From Dissophora ornata (Eukaryota > Mortierellomycota > Mortierellomycetes > Mortierellales > Mortierellaceae), in contig MU616856.1 in NCBI GenBank assembly GCA_025201705.1, positions 1 through 36,471 of the forward strand: 36,471 nt of DNA, given 5' to 3'. Below are positions 21,909 through 32,967 of this stretch, in pieces. The notes under the pieces are model-generated. The model was not told where the DNA came from and made no database searches. It worked only from the letters and a program-made list of their open reading frames with translations. The stretch's first letter is position 1. The number at the start of each line of letters is the position of its first letter. A program made the position numbers and the translations under genes.

Positions 21909-21920
21909 CCTATTTATTCG
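21909..21920 (-). promoter_or_regulatory. TATA-like element upstream of the peptide gene
   Basis: On the - strand this reads CGAATAAATAGG, a TATA-like AT block about 190 bp before the start codon at 21718. It fits a core promoter with a leader of roughly 150 bp that includes the CT tract. It is a single weak motif with no direct transcription evidence. Confidence 0.3.
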
Positions 21921-24432
21921 TTTGGGATCAAATGGTGGTTCATCCATTTTCCTAAGAGCCACCGTTGGCTATCTCAGACATGTCCGTTGAAGGAGAATAA
22001 ACCTCGTTGTGGACCCATGCCGAGTACAATTGCAAAGCAGGAGGTGTCTTGGACATCGGTTTCTGTCTCTTGCACTAGGTCTCTGAAGGAGAGGGAGAGA
22101 AAGGTTCCACCGAAATTTGTTTCTGTGCCTAGGATCTGGAAAGCCACAAAACCGGCGAATATACTCACTATGCATTGTACGCGACGTGTGTTTGTACAAC
22201 GTGTCTGATACAAGGAGCAAAAGGAATGGTGGAATGTGAGGTTCTGGTCCTACATATTGCTGTTCGTGCGTGGGGACAGAGCGTGTTGAATAAGCCCGCG
22301 GCTGATTACGTTATTTCGTCCTAAAGCCATGTAAAAAAAACGAAAGGGTCCAAGCACCCCTGACTCAGACTGCGTTTCGCAGTGGTCCGAAAGTTTGCGG
22401 CGGCACGAGATGTTTCTCCTGTGAAAAAGTCGCCGGCCCTGTGTCTACTAGCCCAAAGTGGTACTCAAAAATTGGCAACATGACTTTCCGTGGGCTATCC
22501 ACATTGTGACTACAGAAAGGCATTGCACATTTCTGCAACACGTCAAAAATTTGCGCACAGTCCCTTGCTCTCTTTTTTTTTTATTCCTCCCTGTCGTCCG
22601 AGACATCGGGGGACAAAAAAACTAGCCACGCTCAGATCGCGGCGAGTGAGAAAGGCCACGAGCTTGCCACAAACGCCGATTTGTGAGACGCAGTCCAGAT
22701 CCATCTCTATAGTAGACACCTCTGACCGCAGTATGCATGTCCAAAGTAATTAGTACTGAACAACCTGGTCGCAGGACATGCACGAGTTGTTTGTCATCCG
22801 TCGCACAGGGGTTACAAACTCGTCTAACGGAATCAATCAAAGACAGATACCAGTGGGTGTCCCGAAGGTAAGCGGAAGGACGAGACACTTACTGCAACAT
22901 GCATGGGCACTTTAAATGAATGCCGCGTTCGTTGTCGCAGCGATAGTCCTTGAAATCGAAAGTGGTCGTAGGATGTAATCGTCACACCCGAAGCAGCAGA
23001 ATATCACCGTACCTTCCACAGTCAGGGGCGTGAAGTGGCAAGCTCGTAATGACTCCTCTTTCGGACTTCTTCTTTCAGTCCCCGGACACACATATGACGT
23101 TTCAAAGACATAACATGATTAAATATGATCAGTCAGCTCTCGATACTGACCATATAACGCAGTAGCTCAAGGGTAGTAAGGGGGACATAGATAAATATCG
23201 TCCCTAGTGGGCGGGCAAACGAACATCCAGCAATTACGCACAGATCGCGACTTCGACGCAAATTTGTTTCGAACAACCTTGTCCCTGAATCCGAGACCGC
23301 GCCCTTTTGAACACCACGACATCTAAAACCGAGTCTTTGAAACGAACAAGCTCCGCCGACATTGCACAAGATCATCAACATGTTACACTATGGTGTTTCA
23401 TTACGATGTCGAGTCATGGTCTCGACCACTCTTATGGCCGTTGGTCGAGGTGGTTGCGAGTGACTAAAGTAAAGCGTCATTTCCACGGAAAAAAGCGCAG
23501 GTCTCAAATGCAGCGAGATCATGGTCTCGAAGATACTGGCAGGTACTTCCCACGACTTGCATTGGAATGGGATTGCCACGCATGCATTGGAGATCCGCTT
23601 GGAGGCTGAAGAGGAAGGCACAGAATACCTGGAATTCTGTGAAACATATCCCTAGCTGTGTCGCAACGGCAGCCTTTGTACTGTCGAGATGTTCCAAGCG
23701 AGCGTTACGAGCGCCGACAATAGCAGGCTGATAGAGCAGGAATACGTGCTTTGAGCGGAGAAGCAGAGTGCGGAAGAGGAAGCAGCTGGAGTCAGGAGTA
23801 AGCGGTACAAACAGCGAGAGTGGATGAGCTTCAAAGACAATAGAACCCACTAGGAGCATAATATACCGTTGCGTGAAGAATAAAGCTGATTATCTTTACT
23901 ACGATAGTAGTCTTCACGGCATTAAGAGTACTCTCTTAGATCTCTTATACACATTCGAAAGTAATCGTGCCTTTGTAGGCGCTTGAGATATCCTTGAGGG
24001 GCGTCTGCTGTGGAAGAAGTATGCGTATGGATCATATCCTTTACACATTCATTATTCTTGGCAGCAAAAGGTGCGCTCAGGAGTATCAGGTAGTATTTGG
24101 ATCGGTGCAAACCTGCATACTTTCTTCTGTAAACTGTAAGCCGTAATATAAGTGAATGCCTCATCTACAACAGCAGGACAGGCTCAAAGCTGTCGCACTT
24201 GCTTTCGGGGTTGTACGTCTGCCTGACTTCAGAGCGTGATTCTTTCACTAGAAATGAACAATCAGCGATGCGCTCTGTTTTGCGATAGTCAGACTGATAT
24301 GAGCCCCTCCATGCAGCATCTTCACGGAACTCCTTAATGCATCAGAGTATTGGGTGCTCAATGAATCTTTCAAGGCCTGTATCTATTCGATTGCGATCAT
24401 AAACAGGATACAATTCTTTATTTTTGGACTGT

Positions 24433-24981
24433 TCAACGTCGTGCAATACAAAATATAATTCCCCACGGCTCACACAACGTAGCCCGACTAACGAAGTAGC
24501 TCTCGCCATATTGGTCGATCATGCGGCGCCTATGCTCTCTTGCATGGCTCATTTTCTCAATAAGACGCTGTTGGAAGGTTGCATGACAAACATGTCCTCG
24601 CCAAATCGGCGAAACCGCATCCTCGCTATGCACCTTTTTTGTGTAATCTTGTGTGTGTGTCTTATTGTCATGCGCACCTCTCTGGGGCAAAATAACAATC
24701 AGGTTCTCTCTCCTTTTCGATGGCTGATGCTCAACTTGCAGAACAGAGAGCGCTGTCTAATCTTCAGAGACATGGTTGACTTGCGTCAAGGGGCGAGGCG
24801 TAAAAATTGGGCCATGCTCATGTTGCAGATCAACCAACAGCCTGTCTTTCGCCTGCTTGACGCCCAGTGCATCAAACTGCGCTGAGCCTATTTGGTGCAT
24901 CTTTCACTTCGCGCAGGCAGGCTTGACATGTAGCAGGCGAATGGCAGTAAGCCAGTCGTTGTAGTATGGTCGAGACATCAT
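24433..24981 (-). pseudogene. Possible degraded ORF with two in-frame stops
   Basis: From an ATG at 24981 (MMSRPYYNDWLTAIRL) one frame runs 183 codons to a TGA at 24433, interrupted by TGA at 24904-24906 and TAG at 24757-24759. No intron with normal length and borders removes either stop. I recognise no family. The last segment after the TAG is open for over 100 codons. It may be a decayed gene or mobile-element fragment, or simply chance; an overlapping + strand frame of about 150 codons shows that stop density is low here in general. Confidence 0.25.
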
Positions 24982-25068
24982 ATTGAGTTTTGCTGTTTAT
25001 TTAGACAACTAAAAACTTCCTCGTTAGACCAACACAAGTCCAAAAGAGGTTTATTGTAAGCCCATAGT

Positions 25069-26497
25069 TTAGTAGAAGGTGGAGGGGCGCGAACCCATGA
25101 AGAGAGCGCGGTGAGACTTGTCGGCAGCGCGGATGACGCGGTGGGGCAAGGGGAACTTGATGCCGGGGACCAAGATCTGCTTGATGTAGGGGCGACGGAC
25201 ATCGGCGTTCGAGACCTCAGCAACACGGATGATCTGGATCGAGCGGGAGCGGGCACGGTGGCGGGAAGCCATGTCAGAGTAGCAAGCCTCGACAGCGGCA
25301 ACACGGGACAACTCACGGTACTCCTTGTACATGTTGTGGGTACCCGAGCGGGAGTCGTAGCGGATCCAGATACCGAAGTTCTTGGTCTGGAGGGGCTTCT
25401 TCTCGTGGATCTAGGATACAAAACGATAGATGATTGGACATGAATTAGTTCGGTCAGACAAAACAAAGGGACAGGAGGTGCACAGAGCGATGCCTGTGAC
25501 AAATATAATATTTACATACCTCGTTGATGCCGACGATCTCGCCGTTAACCTTCTTGACCTTCTTCAGCTTGCGCATGAAGTACCAGAAACGGGACTTGGC
25601 AATGACCTCGTTGGTGGCAAAGAGGCGCATGCGGAAGAGCTTAGGGGTGGGCTCCTTCTCGGTGGGAAGGTGGCGACCGACCAATTGGTACTCGTGAAGC
25701 TATTGATTGTCAATAGGTTCCACGACAGTAACCAGATTGAAAGGATAGAGAGAGATAGAAGACGAACCAAGTAAGACACTGGTCAAATCGTTGTTTTGGG
25801 ACTAGGGGGAAAGGGTAGGAGGTTGAGGAAGGGATGTGGGAAGGGTCCTGCTTCGCCTGTTGTCGATATTTCCTTCATATATTTGTCACTAATCCTGTTT
25901 ATTCCTCTCCTACTGTCTTCTTGTGGATCAATAACTGTACTGGAGGACGAGGATGCTCATATCTCTGCCTGACCAATTGAACAACCGCCAATGCACTCCT
26001 GCCGGATACCAGTGCACGAAAGGCAGTTGCACAACATGCCCAGACAGCGACAGTGACAGCATCCTCCTCATCCTGAACAGCTTGCCAAAGTGTACTTCCT
26101 GACCAACCGCTCATTCTCGATCACGGACACGGCTCAAAACTCTCCCAGCAGATCTCATACTGATCCATAGCTGAAGTTGCAAGTAGACTAGATGCACAAT
26201 CTGTCTCCATGATATCCAACATGTCGCAGAGAGTTGCCGTGCAGAGCTTGTGAGCTGCGTAGGACCAAGATTGGAGATTGATCATGGCTTTTTGTCGCAT
26301 TAGTGCTGGTTGCTGTCAATGTCGATCGATGATGGTCGAGATAATTGCCGATGCAGCTGCAGATGACAGGTCATCGATCTGATTAATTTAGGCGATCGGC
26401 ATGTATGCCGAGAATAAGTTTATCGATAGATGGATGGATGACAAGCCCTGAATGTCAAGGATGGATACACTGATGGCAAGTAACGCACTCTGGACAT
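25069..26497 (-). CDS. RPL20: 60S ribosomal protein eL20 (L18a/L20)
   Basis: Exons 2 and 3 (25520-25699 and 25069-25410) are certain: [14 protein letters not shown], then [51 protein letters not shown] and KFPLPHRV match eL20 end to end and stop in PSTFY. Exon 2 lacks an ATG and has TAG just upstream, so a separate first exon is needed. The best candidate is 26489-26497, encoding Met-Ser-Arg, followed by donor GTGCGT and preceded by an ACAAAC leader; it restores phase and gives 176 residues, the length of the human protein. Yeast RPL20 genes also split right after the start. The resulting intron is 787 nt, long for this window. The protein sits in the large ribosomal subunit. Confidence 0.95.
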
Positions 26498-26617
26498 GTT
26501 TGTAAAGTCTTCTGCTGCAAAAAGAAAGAACAGGTTGCCCCCACGACAACCAGCGCTGAAATAGAAAGTGAAAAATATTAATGTCATGTGACAGACGCGT
26601 CCACCATCCATTTTAAC
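26498..26617. promoter_or_regulatory. 120-bp divergent region between eL20 and MEIOB genes
   Basis: If the 9-nt eL20 exon 1 is right, only 120 bp separate its ATG from the first ATG of the MEIOB-like frame. On the - strand the sequence is T- and pyrimidine-rich just before the eL20 start. It would have to serve a constitutive ribosomal gene and a presumably meiosis-specific gene, which is odd and worth testing. Confidence 0.35.
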
Positions 26618-29291
26618 ATGTTGGCGCTGCAGCGGCAAAGGCTTCTTTATCTTGTTTCTACTTCAAGCATCATGCAACGCCACCACCCTACCCCATATCA
26701 GCGGTTACAGCCCAAAAAAGATCCTGACAGTGCCTACATGAGTCCAACAGGTGATCAGGACCATCTGGTGCCCGTTCAGAAGTACGCACCTCCATCGATG
26801 TATCATCCCCATCTTCCCTGTGCATCGCAGCCTCCTCCAGCTTATTCTGTCCAGAGACCGACCATCCCGTCCTACTCGGCGCAAGCTCTGAAAACTTTTG
26901 CCCCTCAGCAAATGGCTTATACTCCTGATGCGGCCATGGTCCCGATCCACAGCCTCAGATCGGAAAAGTCTTTCGTGGTGAGTACAATTTGACCCGGTTC
27001 ACCTTTAGGAGAACAAACAGAGTCTATTGGTTATTAATCATCTTCTGCGGAATGTCGCTCGATCCGATGCTCTTCGCAGCGTGTATCAGGTAACTTGATC
27101 CTTAAGTACGCAGACAAAAGTTGATTAGTGCATACGCAGGATTATTTTAACTATTATTCTAATGACTAACAGGGCGAACGATCAGGGTTCCGGAGGTGAA
27201 AGCGTTCCCGGATCGAAGTGATCCTGGAAAGCATAAATGGCTTCTGTCATTTACGATCAAAGATGATCTGGACACGATCGATATCAAGTTCTGGCACAAG
27301 ACCAAGGAACATTTGGATTCATACTCTCATATCACGGTACGAATCGAGAACAGACAACAATAGCAATAAGGTCAGTCCCGCTGTCAAACTTCCGCATGCA
27401 AACATTCTGTGTATCTCATTCTCTAGCTCGATCAAGTGGTCCACGTCTGGACAGATGAAGTCAAGCTTAACACGAAACCATTCTCGACGGTTCAGGGTAC
27501 CAGCGTACCGACCACCTCGTCTCCATTCTGTTTGACCTTGGGGGAAGGCAAAATCGGTCAAAGGATTGATATCGGCAATGAAACAGAGATGATAACGTTG
27601 TTCAAGACTGCCCTCGGCGCAAATATAGGTGGGGTCGTTGCTTGCATTTCGATCAAACAAGTGATGGCCGCCCTCAGTTCGGTTGGCGGCCAGAGGTTCA
27701 ACTTGGTCATCTGCATGAAATCGGTAGGGTGTCATCAACGCAAGAGTCATGTATAAAATCCTCAGGCCCAACCGTCTTTCTTAACCGCAGAACAAACTGT
27801 CATTTTGTTAGTTGGTCAGCTCTGGGGTTATTACCAGCAAAAACGGACCTCTGACGAAGACGCTGTTGAAGGTGTTTGATGCACAGGGACAAGAGGCTTC
27901 GATGGTGCTATGGGGAGAAGCCCTAGCATCTGTTGCTCAAAAGTGGGTGTCCCTCAATACTAGTAAGAAACAAATTGGTAGAAGTTTGTGTCATTTATTT
28001 GGGTGTCGAATTGACTTGTGGGTGTACCGTCCTTCAAAAAAGCTCTTATTCTCACAGGAGCACAGGTGGGCCTGTATAATATGATGCCCCAAATCAAGAT
28101 TGGATACCAGACTCACATTCAGGTCGATCCTCTCTGCAAGAACGTGGAGGTTTGCATTCGATCTCACGCAATTTCGCAGGCGTGATACTGATGCCTTCGA
28201 ATTGTTCGTGCAAAGTTGATCAACGACGTTCTTCATACCTAGTGGCTAAAGCATCTCGCAGCAAAATGCTCGACTCTCTCCGTTGAGCTCAACCCAGGTA
28301 AGGCACAGCCTGTGGGATCGAGAGCATGATACCACTGAATGACTGCTAAAAGGACTCATACTGTGGATAGTTGCTGTGGCAAATGAAGTGCCTCTCGATC
28401 ACATCCGTGCCTGCTATCGAATCATTGACATCTCTCGGGTTGCCAAGTCGTCTGGAGTCACTGGTACGTGTTGACGAACTGTCACAGCAATGTACCTCAT
28501 GCCACAAAACCACAAATTATTCACGAGTCTTAGAAATGTCCTACGGTATTACATTCGCAATCTTGTCTGAATTGGACATCGAGAGCCGTGCTGCTGACAT
28601 CTTGACTGTAAAGTGGTAAGATGTTGCAATAAACAGATGTTGTAATAAACAAATGTCTTTCTACCAGTTACTAGTTGAGAGGCTGAAGTTTCACTCTATA
28701 GTCCCTCGTGCAAGGCAGTGATCACTTCCTACAAGATGGAGGCATGCCCTGGATGTAATGCCCTTCCAAAGAGTGAGGATTCTTGGAGCTACTCTCTTGC
28801 GCGACACATTTCGTTCCAGGACGACACGGCTGAGTTACGGCACCCAAGCATCTCCTCCGAGACAGTGCGAGGTTTGCTTGGTTTCAAGGTAAAGCGCGAG
28901 TGGTTACGCCTCAGAATACTCTCGTTCAAGCTTTCACACTCTCGTTTCAATTAATCTAGCCCAAAGAATTCAGCGCGCTCTCTCTGACCGAGCGAACACA
29001 GCTCAAGGTAGGCTTTGGCGAATTCATCTTCCCGCCTGGATCGAAATTTAATCAAGCCTTTTTTTTAAAATATGATAGAGGAGACACTTTCTTGAACGAT
29101 TTAAGCTCTACTTCAAGGTAAGATTTCCTCAGTTCAAGAGCATTCAAGCTGAATCTCTGGCTAATCCTGGGTGTGGCGATACGCTATAGGTGTCCTGGTC
29201 GGACTTCAAGAAACAGCAGACTGTCCATGTCCTCGCCATAGAGTTGGCCCACCTCCAGGACCTGGAGGGCTTCCGTCCGTCTTTTGCTTGA
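26618..29291 (+). CDS. MEIOB: MEIOB-like meiotic OB-fold protein
   Basis: About thirteen exons: 26618-26977, 27009-27089, 27173-27336, 27427-27723, 27812-27962, 28058-28149, 28243-28297, 28353-28463, 28534-28615, 28702-28888, 28960-29007, 29079-29117 and 29190-29291. From 27173 onward all junctions phase. Landmarks match MEIOB: VPEVKAFPDRSDPGKHKWLLSFTI (conserved KGFPDRK-type OB segment), VLWGEALASVAQKW, SYGITFAILSELDIESRAADIL, and a zinc site CPSC followed by CPGC (17 residues apart). MEIOB binds single-stranded DNA with SPATA22 and RPA to support meiotic recombination. The N-terminal 120 residues (Pro/Gln/Tyr-rich) are likely disordered. Exon 2 (NHLLRNVARSDALRSVYQ) ends in phase 0 while exon 3 needs phase 1, so a small exon or different border is missing there; the start codon is also uncertain. 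Confidence 0.85.
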
Positions 29292-29503
29292 GGCCCATGT
29301 TTTTCCGGACGTCGTCTCTTTCTACGCAATCAATGCGAGTGTCCTTTGCGTTGCAGTGTCCATTGTGGTGATGTCGCTAGAGTACAGCACATAGGCGGTC
29401 ATTCGAGCAGTGGTTCGATCCCTGACAGCAGTTTAGCAGTTTATATGCTTCCATTTGTGCATGGTATTTATTGCTCAGTAATAAATGAGTTTATGTCAAT
29501 TGA

Positions 29504-30536
29504 TCATGCCGAAGCCTGCTGATATTCTTTCTCCAGCTTCTTTGTTACTGCTGTCCGGATGAATCCATGAACCGCCTGTGCTGCCTTGAAACAAGCGTGC
29601 GCGCATTCAAAATACTCCTGCTCTGTGAACAAACCTGTGCTATCCGAGAACAAGACCGCCGCTTGGCTCGACGCTGCTGAATCCTGATCCATATCCATAC
29701 CAGCCTCTTCCTTGACATGTATCGAGGTTGTGTTGTCGAATACAAAGACATGAGTTGATTTCGCCTGTGCAAGCTCCTCTGCAGTGGGGTCGAGTAAGAT
29801 CTGGTTTGTCTGAGCGTCAATGATACAGGTGACAGATCCGAGGATTGATTTCAAGGGTATACCAGCGTCCAATAGAGCCAGGATCGCTGCGTTGAATGCC
29901 GTTGACATGATCTACGGAAGAAACATAAGAAATAGAGCGAGCATACTATTTGAGTTTTCGGAGACGAAGACAGGCTGTTTTCCTAAGGCTTGAAACGCAT
30001 CACGTTTGTGGTGTGAATGAAGTTGTGCCTTACAGATCCATCGTCCTTCATTGTTTGCACTACGAGTTGGATCATTGTCCGAGGATGAAGTCCTGACAGG
30101 ATCAAGGGCTCCAATGTCTCTCTGATGTTCCGCTCCAGTGCTTTGTCTTTGATACCTGGGAGACCGACCAATGGCCTTGCAACAATATCAATGGTTGCCT
30201 TGTCTAGCTTTTCGTCACGGATCTTCACCTCTGCAGGACCAACGACTGAGCACATCACGGATGATCCACCTAGTAAAAATTGTTGGATGGGAGTGTTGGA
30301 GAGTAGGCAAAGTTTAACAATCTTCTCTGACTGAGGACATGCGATATCCTGCGTATAACTCCTCCTTGCTGTGTTCTTTTAGGTCAGGCTGGTATAAATA
30401 CCATTGCGCATTTGGATGAAAGAGCCGTACCAAAGTCGAATTGTGCTGAACCATCGGCGCGGTTGAGAAGGTTCTGAGAAGAGAAGAAAGGACGGAGCTG
30501 ATGCGGCGATGTGCGGGTACGGTCGAGACGCGACAT
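29504..30536 (-). CDS. RRP46: Exosome complex subunit RRP46 (EXOSC5)
   Basis: Three exons phase: 30431-30536, 30034-30269 and 29504-29911, giving 249 residues. The start MSRLDRTRTSPHQLRP is followed by LLNRADGSAQFDFGGSSVMCSV, the N-terminal RNase PH strand pair. Then come VVGPAEVKIRDEKLDKATI, LERNIRETLEPLILSGLHPRTMI and AAILALLDAGIPLKSILGSV. All are hallmarks of the RNase PH-like ring subunit RRP46/EXOSC5. In eukaryotes the ring is catalytically inactive and channels RNA to RRP44 and RRP6 in nucleus and cytoplasm. The polar insert at about residues 165-195 (KEEAGMDMDQDSAASSQ) is a loop specific to this protein. The first intron interrupts the codon for Gly in the conserved QFDFGG run. Confidence 0.94.
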
Positions 30537-31099
30537 TATGGCGTAGTTGAGTGCGGTGAATGTAGAAACAATGGTTGAGAACCAGACGCAAAAAAAAAGT
30601 GCAACAGGGTATTTCAATCCAGGAGTGGCTTTTTGAGGCAAAACTGTGTTGATGAAAATTGTGGGAAATGTGACTGGAAATTACTTCGCCTTGAATAATC
30701 ATGTAATATTGTGGCAAAGATTCTTTGATACTTCACTGGCCGATGTTTTGTGCCAGGGTGACGATGTAGGCACTGAGCTCCCATCTGATCCATGGGACCA
30801 GCTCCGATGGAACCTGGTAAGAAAAACGTGTTTTTGTTTACCCGCAAGTGGGCTACAAAAATGTGATTAATGGGGTTGTATCAATTGAAATTATGCTATC
30901 TCTACTATGGCGATTGGAGCAAATGAGAGCGCTCTTTCACTGGTGGGAAAGTAAACATGGCAGACTACAAAAAAAGAAAAAAGAGAAATCAGCCTTCTTG
31001 CCTCGTCCTCCTCTCCTTCTCTCTGTCTTGTACTTTTGTCCCTCCCTCCTCACCCCTTCTTACTTCCCCTCCTTTTCCACATTCAGCGCCATCTACACC
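30537..31099. promoter_or_regulatory. Divergent promoter region of RRP46 and the TPC1-type carrier
   Basis: 563 bp between two head-to-head genes. The side near 31099 has a long pyrimidine-rich tract (about 30985-31090: CTCCTCTCCTTCTC and similar) directly before the carrier ATG, a common leader feature in fungi. Short open frames occur but the + strand frame from 30848 is just the in-frame upstream extension of the carrier gene. No other gene is seen. Confidence 0.45.
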
Positions 31100-32815
31100 A
31101 TGGCTGAGTCTGGATTCGCAACCCTTCAGGGGAATTCATCCACTGCATTCAGCGGCGGCTCTCACCCCTTAGCAGTCACCACCCCAACAGGTTCCTCAGG
31201 AACATCGTCTTCCTCCTCGGCCACAAAAGCAAACAGCAGCCAAGATAGGAAGAGCATTGTAATAGGATCTCCAAAATTGACCAAAGTAGAGACAGTCCTC
31301 TGTGGATCGACAGCAGGCTTAGTGTCGCGTTTTGTAATCGCCCCCTTGGATGTTGTCAAGATTCGTCTTCAGGTACCTGTCCAAAGACTTTGTGGGACGA
31401 TTAGTTTACGGACCTGCCTGTGCTATTCGGCTACGCCTAACCACATCGGCGGATCCTGTCATACTATAGTTGCAGACACAAAGAAAAAATTTACCCAAGG
31501 TATTGAGGCGAAAGTCGTTCTGGGAAGCACCTCAACCATCCACGAAGAGCAGGACAGCAGATTCAGCACATATCACAGCGCGAGCTACAAATGCGCCGCC
31601 AAAGTACAGAGGCATGCTCTCAGGGATGGCTACAATTGCTCGAGAAGAGGGAATCAGGGTACGCTGCGATCTGCCAAATAGAAATGCCAGGAAAGCCGAT
31701 TCCCAAGCATTGGACTTGATCTCTAATATTGTGTTTTTCATCGTAATAGGGTCTTTGGAAAGGCAATATGGCAGCAGAGTACCTCTACTTGACATACGGG
31801 GGAATCCAGTTTCTGATCTACCAACAAACAAAGTCGTACATATCAAAGGCAGCAGAAGTTTCTGCGCAACGAAGTGCGACTAAGCACTTGACCGGAACAC
31901 ATCTTCATGTTCTGGTAACTCTTAGTAGCTCATCATCCGCTCAATCATTCATAAGTGGCGCCACTGCAGGGATCATGGCTACCGCTTGTACATACCCCTT
32001 TGATCTCTTGAGGACACGGTTCGCCATTCAACGCGATGTCAAGGTAATAGTGAAAAAGATCTCAATCTGGACTTAATCGCCGCTTACTATTCGACCTGCA
32101 ATGTATTGGGCTAACACTGCCTGTCGGACATTTTCATTAGGTTTACACTGGTGTTCTCCAGGCATTCCGACACATCCTGAAAAATGAAGGCGTTCAAGGG
32201 TTTTACAAAGGTATGACCCCTGCATTGATGCAAGTCATTCCTTACATGGGCGTCATGTTTGGATCATATGATACCCTCAAACAGTTCGCATCTTGGCTCA
32301 AGACAAAATCAGATCCATCTCCGGCACCACTGGCGCTGCTGAACAGCTCTGGACTTGAATCTAAAGTAAAACTGAAGTCGACCTCTGATCCCCCGTTAAA
32401 GTCAGCGGGACAGTTCCTTCTGGGTCTTGAGGATATTCTCTGTGGAGCTATATCGGGGATTATCTCGAAGACGGCAGTCTACCCTCTGGACATGGTACGA
32501 AAACGAATGCAGATTCAGGGGTCTGAGCAACAAAGGGCAAACCTCGGTGTCTTCACTTCGCAGCCTTCAGCACTGTCAGCCACAACGGTATCAACGGCTA
32601 CTGGTGGGTCTGCAGCAGTAAAGCCGGCTCTCGAGGTATTGCCAACGTCCGCTTGGAACTGCATGGGTCACATAGTCAGACACGAGGGGTATCTCGCTCT
32701 GTACAAGGGCTTGCTGCCAGGTATTCTGAAAGCAGCACCCGCCAGTGCTGTCACGTTTTTGGTCTTTTCACAGATGGGCACCCTCGTCGAAAGGGTTCGA
32801 GGTCCAGAAGAATAG
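31100..32815 (+). CDS. TPC1: Mitochondrial carrier, thiamine pyrophosphate type (TPC1/SLC25A19)
   Basis: Four exons phase: 31100-31372, 31470-31658, 31750-32043 and 32141-32815, giving 475-476 residues. Three mitochondrial-carrier signatures are present: PLDVVKIRLQ, PFDLLRTRFA and PLDMVRKRMQ, one per repeat, each ending the first helix of a repeat. CGSTAGLVSRFVIAP and GLWKGNMAAEYLYLTYGGIQF resemble TPC1, which imports thiamine pyrophosphate across the inner mitochondrial membrane. Transport specificity is inferred from overall resemblance; another nucleotide-type carrier is possible. Extra length comes from a Ser/Thr-rich N-terminus of about 65 residues and Ser-rich matrix loops. I chose the ATG in ACACCATGGCTGAG; the frame is open farther upstream but through pyrimidine-rich leader. 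The gene ends tail-to-tail with the Fanzor locus. Confidence 0.88.
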
Positions 32816-32967
32816 AGTTGATACCGAATAAAGAAAATTGTATCAGTAATAGCGAGATACGTTAAACATGTCCATAGTTAAGGTAAATCGCGTGGTCGCC
32901 AGCTTACCGAAAATTTTGAAGCTTGTTGGCTTACACGCAAATTATTTTGATGATTTGTTGGCGATCC

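Larger units (their letters stand above)
21779..25068. other. 3.3-kb region without a convincing gene
   Basis: The promoter of the repeat-peptide gene lies at the left end and the 3' flank of the eL20 gene at the right end (AATAAA on the - strand near 25050). Between them are short frames on both strands, several on the - strand in succession (22622-22888, 23133-23381, 23464-23859, 23922-24164), with no recognisable domain and no splice junctions that join them. A frame with two internal stops at 24433-24981 is listed separately. The stretch could hold degraded mobile-element or gene remnants, but I cannot show it. Confidence 0.4.

Noticed and set aside
24424..24885. 153-codon + strand frame
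   Set aside because: No domain, overlaps another open frame on the other strand and starts without context of a gene; likely low stop density by chance.
29400..29435. tRNA-like B-box (GGTTCGATCCC)
   Set aside because: The flanking bases do not form a T-stem, and no acceptor stem, anticodon arm or good A-box is seen at the right spacing.
30848..31099. N-terminal extension of the TPC1-type carrier
   Set aside because: The frame is open but runs through A-rich and pyrimidine-rich leader sequence. The ATG at 31100 has a better context and gives a normal carrier start.
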